This document shows, piece by piece, positions 4,768 to 9,979 of a stretch of DNA of 9,979 nucleotides (positions are counted from its first letter, which is position 1; every line of letters begins with the position of its first letter). The notes under the pieces were generated by a model. That model was not told the origin of the DNA and did no database searches. It saw only the letters and a list, made by a program, of their open reading frames with translations. The translations under genes and the position numbers were made by a program. This stretch comes from Candidatus Hydrogenedentota bacterium (lineage in GTDB: Bacteria; Hydrogenedentota; Hydrogenedentia; Hydrogenedentales; CAITNO01), in contig SLFT01000163.1 of assembly GCA_007124105.1 (NCBI GenBank), positions 1 to 9,979 on the forward strand. The letters are read 5' to 3'.

Positions 4768-6201
4768 ATGTCAACGCCTATTGAACAAAACACGTCACAA
4801 CCCGCGCAGACGTCCCGTATCGAACAGGACGCGCTGGGTGAACTTGCCGTGCCGCGCGATGCGCTCTACGGCATTCATGCGCTACGCGCCAGGAACAATT
4901 TCCCGCTTTCCGGGCGTCCCGTACATCCTGCGTTAATCGCCGCCTATGGCGCGGTAAAGCTGGCCTGCGCAACGACCAACCATTCACTGGACGCGTGGCC
5001 TGAAACGCCCGGGAAGATTGAGGCCATATTCCAGGCGTGCCGTCAAATGGAGGCGGGGCTGCTCGATGGTCACATCATCGTGGACGCGCTTCAAGGCGGC
5101 GCGGGCACCAGCACGAATATGAACGTGAACGAGGTGATCGCCAATTGCGCCCTTGTGCTGCTGGGCGAAGCGCCCGGGCGCTATGACATTGTATCGCCGC
5201 TGGACGACGTCAACCGGCATCAGTCCACCAACGATACGTATCCGACGGCGTTGAAGCTGGCGGCGATCCGGCTGTTGCGGCGTCTGGAAGAACAGCTGGT
5301 GGCGTTGCAGGAATCGTTTCAGGAAAAGGAGCAGGCCTTCGCCCATGTGGTCAAGGTGGGACGCACGGAATTGCAGGACGCGGTATTAACCACCCTTGGG
5401 CGTTCCATGAGCGCCTACGCTGAGGCCTTCGCCCGCGACCGCTGGCGCGTATACAAATGCGAAGAGCGGTTGCGCGTTATTAACCTGGGCGGCGCGGCCA
5501 TCGGCACCGGGCTGGGCGCGCCGCGCCGCTACATCTTTCGCGTGACCGACGCGTTGCGGGAACACACCGGCATCGGCTTCGCCCGCGCCGAGAATCTGGT
5601 GGACGCCACACAAAACACGGATGTGTTCGCTGAAGTATCCGGTATTCTAAAGGCTTGCGCTGTTTCGCTGTTAAAGGTCAGCGGCGATTTGCGACTTATG
5701 GCCTCGGGGCCTGACGCCGGCTTCGCCGAGCTGCGGCTGCCGCCGATGCAGGCTGGCTCATCAAACATGCCGGGCAAAGTGAACCCGGTGATTCCCGAGG
5801 CGGTCAGCCAGGCCGCAATGGCCGCAATGGGCAACGACCAGGTTATTGCAATGGCCTGTTCCCAGGGCAACCTCGAGTTGAACCCCTTCATGCCGCTCAT
5901 AGCCGATTGCCTGTTGCGCAGCTGCGACACGCTGGCAAACGCCTGCCAACTGCTCCGCGAGCGGTGCGTCACCGGCATGGAAGCGGACGAAGCGCGGTGT
6001 CGTCGTTACGTGGACGGCGCGACGGCCGCCGCCACAGCGCTGACGGCGACGTTGGGCTACGAGCGCGCGGCGGAAATCGCGGCGGAGGCCCAAGCGACGC
6101 GTATGTCCATCCGCGACTATGTAGTTGGAAACGGCGTCCTCACGGCGGAAGCCTACGACGCGCTTGTATCGCCCGAAGCGGTGTGCCGTCTCGGTTTTTA
6201 G
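4768..6201 (+). CDS. Aspartate ammonia-lyase family protein of the hydrogenase maturation locus
   Basis: A 477-residue member of the aspartase/fumarase superfamily, which adds or removes ammonia or water across fumarate-like bonds as a homotetramer. Family landmarks in order: 'ALYGIHALRARNNFP' near the start, 'QGGAGTSTNMNVNEVIAN', 'HQSTNDTYPTALK', 'GRTELQDAV' and 'GSSNMPGKVNPV' at 330-341. The last holds the mobile-loop serine (Ser331 by position) that acts as base. In the 'GRT-x-LQDA' motif x is Glu201, where E. coli aspartase has Gln and fumarase or Bacillus aspartase has His, so the substrate may differ from aspartate. The N-terminus has about 16 extra residues before the usual 'RIEQDALGE' opening. 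The ATG has no clear ribosome site and lies in frame with the preceding gene, 15 bases after its TGA, which suggests coupled translation. Similar genes are known beside hydG, hydE and hydF in other anaerobes. Confidence 0.88.
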   Translation: MSTPIEQNTSQPAQTSRIEQDALGELAVPRDALYGIHALRARNNFPLSGRPVHPALIAAYGAVKLACATTNHSLDAWPETPGKIEAIFQACRQMEAGLLDGHIIVDALQGGAGTSTNMNVNEVIANCALVLLGEAPGRYDIVSPLDDVNRHQSTNDTYPTALKLAAIRLLRRLEEQLVALQESFQEKEQAFAHVVKVGRTELQDAVLTTLGRSMSAYAEAFARDRWRVYKCEERLRVINLGGAAIGTGLGAPRRYIFRVTDALREHTGIGFARAENLVDATQNTDVFAEVSGILKACAVSLLKVSGDLRLMASGPDAGFAELRLPPMQAGSSNMPGKVNPVIPEAVSQAAMAAMGNDQVIAMACSQGNLELNPFMPLIADCLLRSCDTLANACQLLRERCVTGMEADEARCRRYVDGATAAATALTATLGYERAAEIAAEAQATRMSIRDYVVGNGVLTAEAYDALVSPEAVCRLGF

Positions 6202-6409
6202 TTTCGTTTCGATTACACCCAATGTGGTATTGCCCAGGACCAGAAGAAATATTCGCCAGATATTTTGTTCACGCTTTAGCGAACCGAGGCAACCTATACA
6301 CCTGAAGTTTGGTTGCTAACCCCGGCACACTGAAGCGCGACCAACATGTCCCCATTGATGATAGACAGAAACAGATGAGGCAGCAACACAACCAATAAGG
6401 AAAATGCCC
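6202..6409 (+). other. Intergenic gap ahead of hydF with several dyads
   Basis: These 208 bases break the close spacing of the cluster. Visible symmetries are AAATAT/ATATTT (6247-6252 with 6260-6265), an imperfect palindrome GTTCACGCTTTAGCGAAC (6267-6284), and GCAACC/GGTTGC (6289-6294 with 6311-6316). None has a GC-rich stem followed by a T-tract, so no intrinsic terminator is called. No convincing -35/-10 pair was found. The gap may carry its own promoter for hydF or a regulated mRNA segment. Confidence 0.3.
6397..6401 (+). promoter_or_regulatory. Ribosome binding site that decides the hydF start
   Basis: AAGGA lies only 2 bases before the ATG at 6404 but 8 bases before the in-frame ATG at 6410. 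The second start therefore fits normal spacing better, and it also puts the iron-sulfur residues at numbers close to those of characterised HydF proteins. Confidence 0.55.
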
Positions 6410-7648
6410 ATGCGCAGTACACCGAAATCCATGCGCCTGCACATCGGTATATTCGGCAGGCGCAATGTGGGCAAATCGAGCCTGCTCAACGCCATGACGC
6501 GACAGCAGGTGTCCATCGTCTCCGATTTCGCGGGCACCACCACCGACCCCGTTGAAAAGCCCATGGAACTGCTGCCCCTCGGCCCGGTGTTGTTCATTGA
6601 CACTGCCGGACTGGACGACGTGGGCGCGTTGGGCGCGTTGCGCACGGAACGTACCCGGGCCGTGTTCGACCGGGTGGATTTGGGCGTAATCGTCTGCGAC
6701 GCGGGACGCTGGGACGCCTTCGAAGACGGCATACTCGAGGAACTGCGCAGCCGGGACGTGCCCGTGGTGGCGGTGTTCAACAAGGACGACCTGGGCGCGC
6801 CGGATGCCGCGTTGCTTGAAACGTTGGCCGCGCAAAAGGTGAGCACCGTGCGCACCGTGGCCTCGGAAAACACGGGCGTACTCGCCTTCCGGCAAGCGTT
6901 GCTCGACGCCGCGCCCGCTGATTTCATCGAGAATCCCGCCATTGTCAGCGACCTGGTCGGCCCGGGCGAAATGGCCGTGCTGGTCGTGCCCATAGATAAG
7001 GAAGCGCCCAAGGGCCGCCTGATCATGCCGCAGGTACAGAGCATCCGCGACCTGCTGGACGGCGACGCCTATTGTCTGGTGGTGAAGGAGCGTGAACTGC
7101 GCGACGCGCTCGGCAGGTTGAACCGACCGCCGAAACTGGTGGTCACTGATTCACAGGCATTTTTGAAAGTGGCTGCCGACACGCCGCCCGAAATTCCACT
7201 CACCGGCTTCTCCATCCTTTTCGCGCGCTATCGCGGCGACCTGGTGGCGCAGGTAGCGGGCGCGCTGGCCATTGAAACACTGCAACCGGGCGACAGGATA
7301 TTGATTGCCGAGTCTTGCAGCCATCATCCCATCGCCGACGATATTGGCCGCGTGAAGATTCCCCGCTGGCTCACCCAATACGTTGGCGGCAAACTTGAAT
7401 TTGACACCGTACAGGGGCACGACTTCGCTGTTGACCTGACGCCTTATAAACTCGTTATCCATTGTGGCGCGTGCGTCACAAACCGCCGCGCCATGCTGAG
7501 CCGCATCCTCAAATGCCGCCAGGCGGGCGTACCAGTAACCAATTACGGGCTCGCCATTGCATACAGCCTCGGCATCTTCGAACGCGCGCTGGAACCATTT
7601 CCCGCCGCCCTGGAACTGTTTCAGGCACAGGCAGGCCATAAAGGATAG
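6410..7648 (+). CDS. hydF: [FeFe]-hydrogenase maturase HydF (GTPase scaffold)
   Basis: A 412-residue protein of normal HydF length. HydF is the GTPase and iron-sulfur scaffold on which the 2Fe subcluster is assembled from HydG and HydE products and then handed to apo-hydrogenase. The N-terminal Era-like GTPase domain shows G1 GRRNVGKS (16-23), a threonine-rich switch 'AGTTTDP' (41-47), G3 DTAG (64-67) and G4 NKDD (124-127). A dimerisation domain follows, then the cluster domain with Cys303-Ser-His305 and, about 45 residues later, His351-Cys352-Gly-Ala-Cys355. This is the CxH...HCxxC signature that binds a [4Fe-4S] cluster. All three cysteines are present, so the protein looks functional. The start at 6410 is chosen over 6404 on ribosome-site spacing. 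It is the last hyd gene in the window. HydE is not found here. Confidence 0.95.
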   Translation: MRSTPKSMRLHIGIFGRRNVGKSSLLNAMTRQQVSIVSDFAGTTTDPVEKPMELLPLGPVLFIDTAGLDDVGALGALRTERTRAVFDRVDLGVIVCDAGRWDAFEDGILEELRSRDVPVVAVFNKDDLGAPDAALLETLAAQKVSTVRTVASENTGVLAFRQALLDAAPADFIENPAIVSDLVGPGEMAVLVVPIDKEAPKGRLIMPQVQSIRDLLDGDAYCLVVKERELRDALGRLNRPPKLVVTDSQAFLKVAADTPPEIPLTGFSILFARYRGDLVAQVAGALAIETLQPGDRILIAESCSHHPIADDIGRVKIPRWLTQYVGGKLEFDTVQGHDFAVDLTPYKLVIHCGACVTNRRAMLSRILKCRQAGVPVTNYGLAIAYSLGIFERALEPFPAALELFQAQAGHKG

Positions 7649-7702
7649 TCGGTTATGACGCTTCGCGTGTCTCGTAAATCATGAGAATACAGACGCGGCA
7701 TG

Positions 7703-7750
7703 GTCTGGCACGTCCGACGCCGTCTGACCGTGTCCGACTATGTCCGACTG
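7703..7750 (+). repeat. Tandem 10-base GTCC-units upstream of the dGTPase gene
   Basis: GTC-starting units begin at 7703, 7712, 7722, 7732 and 7742: GTCTGGCAC, GTCCGACGCC, GTCTGACCGT, GTCCGACTAT and GTCCGACTGC. The spacing is 9, 10, 10 and 10 bases. They lie in the 147-base gap after hydF and end 45 bases before the next start codon. The unit core resembles the GTCC units of the array at 156-248. A protein-binding array, an interspersed repeat family or a remnant are all possible. Confidence 0.55.
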
Positions 7751-7795
7751 CCCAGCGATACCCCAAATTTTTTAGAGCCGCTCAGAAAGAATACA

Positions 7796-8818
7796 ATGCT
7801 CATTCGTGAACAACTTGAACAGCGCGAACATTCGCTGCTTCGGCCTTATGCGACCCACGCAGCCGCCAGCCGCGGGCGTAAGACATTCGAAGAGGAAGAC
7901 CCCTGGCGCACGGCCTTTCAGCGGGACCGGGACCGTATCCTGCACACCAAGGCGTTTCGACGCCTGAAGCGCAAAACACAAGTGTTCCTCACGCCGCAGG
8001 ACGACCATTATCGAACACGGCTGACCCATACCCTCGAGGTGTCGCAAATTGCGCGCACCATTGCCCGGGCCTTGTTTATCAACGAAGATCTGGTCGAGGC
8101 CATTGCCCTGGGGCACGACTTGGGACATACGCCCTTCGGCCATGCCGGCGAGTCGGTATTGGACGCCTTGTACGGGCCGGGATTCAAACATTACGAGCAG
8201 AGCCTGCGCGCAGTGGATGCGCTGGAAAAGCGTGGCGACAAGACGGGGCTCAACCTCACCGCAGAAGTGCGCGACGGCATCCTGCAGCATTCGGCCGGCA
8301 AGTGCTTACTTTATGGCGATATGCCCGCCGCGCCCATGACGCCCGAAAGCCTTGTGGTCAGCCTCTCGGACGCCATCGCCTATATCAATCATGACATTGA
8401 CGATGCCATTCGTGCGGGGATCATAAACGAAGCAAGTCTTCCGGCCGCTGCTACAAAACGGCTGGGCACAAGCAACTCGGAGCGTATAGACGCCATGGTT
8501 GTGGGCGTCATTACAGGCAGCGGCGACGGGCATATCGGCATTGTTCCCGACACGCGCGATGCCATGCGCGAACTGCGCGAGTTCCTGTACACTCGCGTAT
8601 ACCCCTGTGAAGCCATCGAATCAGAAATACGCAAGGCGCGTCGTGTTGTACGCGAACTGTATCTGTACCTCCTGGAAAATCCCAACGATGATATCCGCAA
8701 CGGCAGACAAGAGGACACCCTTGAACGGCGTACCGTGGATTTCGTCGCGGGGATGACCGACGAATACGCCATACGCCTGCACCGCACATTGCTGCAGCCG
8801 CGTTCATGGGCGTTGTAA
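7796..8818 (+). CDS. dGTP triphosphohydrolase family HD-domain protein
   Basis: A 340-residue deoxyguanosinetriphosphate triphosphohydrolase-like protein, which removes tripolyphosphate from dNTPs. The start at 7796 gives the classic family opening 'MLIREQLE...LLRPYATHAAASRGR', while the longer frame from 7700 would translate the GTCC repeats. The ribosome site is weak (AGAAAGA, 7784-7790). The HD metal site is complete: His78 in 'RLTHTLEV', His107-Asp108 in 'GHDLGHTPFGHAGE', and Asp192 in 'SDAIAYINHDIDDA'. 'RRLKRKTQVF' (55-64) is the conserved basic segment of the family. Members of this shorter type (about 340 residues) are common outside enterobacteria and may act on several dNTPs, often under allosteric control. 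The gene overlaps the convergent ceramidase-like gene by 15 bases at its 3' end. Confidence 0.9.
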   Translation: MLIREQLEQREHSLLRPYATHAAASRGRKTFEEEDPWRTAFQRDRDRILHTKAFRRLKRKTQVFLTPQDDHYRTRLTHTLEVSQIARTIARALFINEDLVEAIALGHDLGHTPFGHAGESVLDALYGPGFKHYEQSLRAVDALEKRGDKTGLNLTAEVRDGILQHSAGKCLLYGDMPAAPMTPESLVVSLSDAIAYINHDIDDAIRAGIINEASLPAAATKRLGTSNSERIDAMVVGVITGSGDGHIGIVPDTRDAMRELREFLYTRVYPCEAIESEIRKARRVVRELYLYLLENPNDDIRNGRQEDTLERRTVDFVAGMTDEYAIRLHRTLLQPRSWAL

Positions 8819-9979
8819 CCCGGCTCTTGCCTCGCCCTGGCTGCGCAACGCGGTTTCGTCGTACAGCGCCGTTACGGCGTCGTGTATTTTCGCCTCAATA
8901 CCGGACTTCCAGACATTTGGCATGCCGTAGATGAGTTGTGATGTCTTGCCTTCGTAGCCGCCTTCTTCGAGGATGGTTTCGGAAGGAATGTAAGCCATGA
9001 GATCGTTGGCGTAGCCCATGACAAAGGCGTCGTGGCCAAACCGTTCCTTGATGCCGACAGCATAGGGCACGGTCACTTCGCCGCCCAGGGTTACAAGCAC
9101 CTGGTCGCCCAGGCGCCATAACTGCACAGGGTATGGATAGGACACGGGCAAGGTTTCGCCCTGTTCCATGCGGTCGAGCAGCCATTGGTTGCAGCTGCGC
9201 TCGTAGCCGCCTGCGTTCGCGACCCGCTCGCGCAACGTATCAGCGTTCGGCGCTTCCTCCAGTTCCAGGACTACTTCGCGATAGGCCGTTTCCAGGCGTC
9301 CCTCGAGTGGACGCATGTCTTCCCCCAGTACGCGCATGACCGCCGCCGCCAGGGTGCGTCCGTATTGTTGCGCCAGCGCGGCGGTGCGTCGCGGCAACGG
9401 GTTCTGATCTGCGCCGCATCCGGCGAAGAACATGGCCGTCGCGTCGGGGTAGACCTCCTCGAGGGCCAGCTGCGCGAACCCGGGATAGTCGCCGCTCCAG
9501 GTGGAATCGGCGAGCACAGTGGCATGGCAGGCGTACCCGAACACCACGGCGATAAGTGCGCCATCGCCGCGCGCTATTTTCAGCGTGGGTACGGCATGGT
9601 CCTGTGGCCCGGCAAGCGTACTCGTTGAAACCAGGTCGCGTTCAGCGTTGTTGCGCCGATTCACGGCGAAGCGGGCAATACCGTTTCCGGCGAAAAGCAT
9701 TGCCGGTTCAAGCGTTGCCAGCGCCTCGCCCGCCAACGCAACAATACGTTCTTCCATCTCAACGGCATACGCCATCAATCGCGCTTCTTCTTCAGCGTCA
9801 TAGGGATATATACAGCGCAGCGAATTGGCAATAACCGGCGCGCCATGCGTGTGTGACGCGCTCAAGATAATTTGGGCGCGGGTCAGGCCATGCATCTGTT
9901 CAATCCGGTCGCGGATACTATCGGACATCGCCTTCGGGAAACCGAGGATATCGCTTGTGACGAGGAGCGCGCGATTGCC
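8804..9979 (-). CDS. Neutral/alkaline ceramidase-like protein (5' end beyond window)
   Basis: The reading frame stays open from its TGA (8806-8804) to the right edge, giving at least 391 residues. The ATG at 9928 is internal, because the 17 codons before it read GNRALLVTSDILGFPKA, which matches the family's 'vlvS.D.lgfp' strand. Visible motifs are 'ASHTHGAP' and 'GYACHATVL', with the histidines that bind zinc in neutral ceramidases, 'FFAGCGADQNP', 'VTLGGEVTVPYA' with a likely zinc-ligand Glu, and 'GYANDLMAYIPSE'. The serine nucleophile found in true ceramidases (GDVSPN context) is not seen at the equivalent GADQNP. The protein is therefore better described as ceramidase-like with an unknown substrate. 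The signal peptide, if present, is outside the window. Such proteins are numerous in planctomycete and Hydrogenedentes genomes. Confidence 0.82.
   Translation of the reverse strand, partial: GNRALLVTSDILGFPKAMSDSIRDRIEQMHGLTRAQIILSASHTHGAPVIANSLRCIYPYDAEEEARLMAYAVEMEERIVALAGEALATLEPAMLFAGNGIARFAVNRRNNAERDLVSTSTLAGPQDHAVPTLKIARGDGALIAVVFGYACHATVLADSTWSGDYPGFAQLALEEVYPDATAMFFAGCGADQNPLPRRTAALAQQYGRTLAAAVMRVLGEDMRPLEGRLETAYREVVLELEEAPNADTLRERVANAGGYERSCNQWLLDRMEQGETLPVSYPYPVQLWRLGDQVLVTLGGEVTVPYAVGIKERFGHDAFVMGYANDLMAYIPSETILEEGGYEGKTSQLIYGMPNVWKSGIEAKIHDAVTALYDETALRSQGEARAGLQRP

Noticed and set aside
5761..6222. 153-residue minus-strand frame opposite the aspartase-like gene
   Set aside because: It overlaps the conserved C-terminal half of the lyase and has no family features.
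7700..7722. Similarity of 7700-7722 to the 3' end of the methyltransferase gene (reverse complement of about 1914-1936; both encode MVWHVRR)
   Set aside because: About 20 of 23 bases match, but the similarity stops abruptly on both sides and the region is better explained as part of the GTCC array; treated as coincidence.
7700..7795. Upstream extension of the dGTPase from ATG 7700
   Set aside because: The 32 added residues are encoded largely by the GTCC repeats, and the family normally starts at the MLIREQLE position.

Overview
The window looks like a GC-rich (roughly 58%), gene-dense chromosomal stretch from an anaerobic or facultative bacterium. A secreted DUF1080 protein and a neutral-ceramidase-like protein sit next to [FeFe]-hydrogenase maturation genes. 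This mix is typical of Planctomycetes, Lentisphaerae/Kiritimatiellae and especially Candidatus Hydrogenedentes-type genomes. The taxonomic placement is inferred from gene content only. No mobile element, tRNA, rRNA or CRISPR array was seen.

Left part (1-2694). A possible tail of an upstream membrane protein ends near base 47. It is followed by about 250 bases of non-coding DNA holding a foldable segment and an inverted array of 9-base GTCC-units. Then come a secreted DUF1080 (3-keto-disaccharide hydrolase-like) gene at 295-951 and a small radical SAM enzyme of unknown substrate at 1090-1908. A class I SAM-dependent methyltransferase lies on the opposite strand (1909-2694). The radical SAM gene and the methyltransferase gene end back to back with no base between them.

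Centre (2695-7648). A 337-base divergent intergenic region carries a Rex-like dyad, a 21-bp-spaced direct repeat and a terminator-like hairpin in the leader of hydG. Downstream, all on the plus strand, are hydG (tyrosine lyase making the Fe(CO)2(CN) synthon), a small TM1266/TIGR03959-type 'iron-only hydrogenase system regulator', an aspartase-family lyase, and hydF (GTPase scaffold for the 2Fe subcluster). HydG and HydF are two of the three H-cluster maturases. HydE and the hydrogenase itself are not in the window. The lyase may supply ammonia for the dithiomethylamine bridge or fumarate to metabolism; this is inference.

Right part (7649-9979). A second GTCC array precedes a dGTPase-family HD phosphohydrolase (7796-8818). 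Its 3' end overlaps by 15 bases the convergent 3' end of a neutral/alkaline ceramidase-like protein, which runs off the right edge of the window (its start lies outside).

The most interesting items are the maturation operon with its integral aspartase-like gene and unusual Glu in a conserved active-site motif, the layered regulatory signals around hydG, and the two intergenic 9/10-base GTCC arrays.
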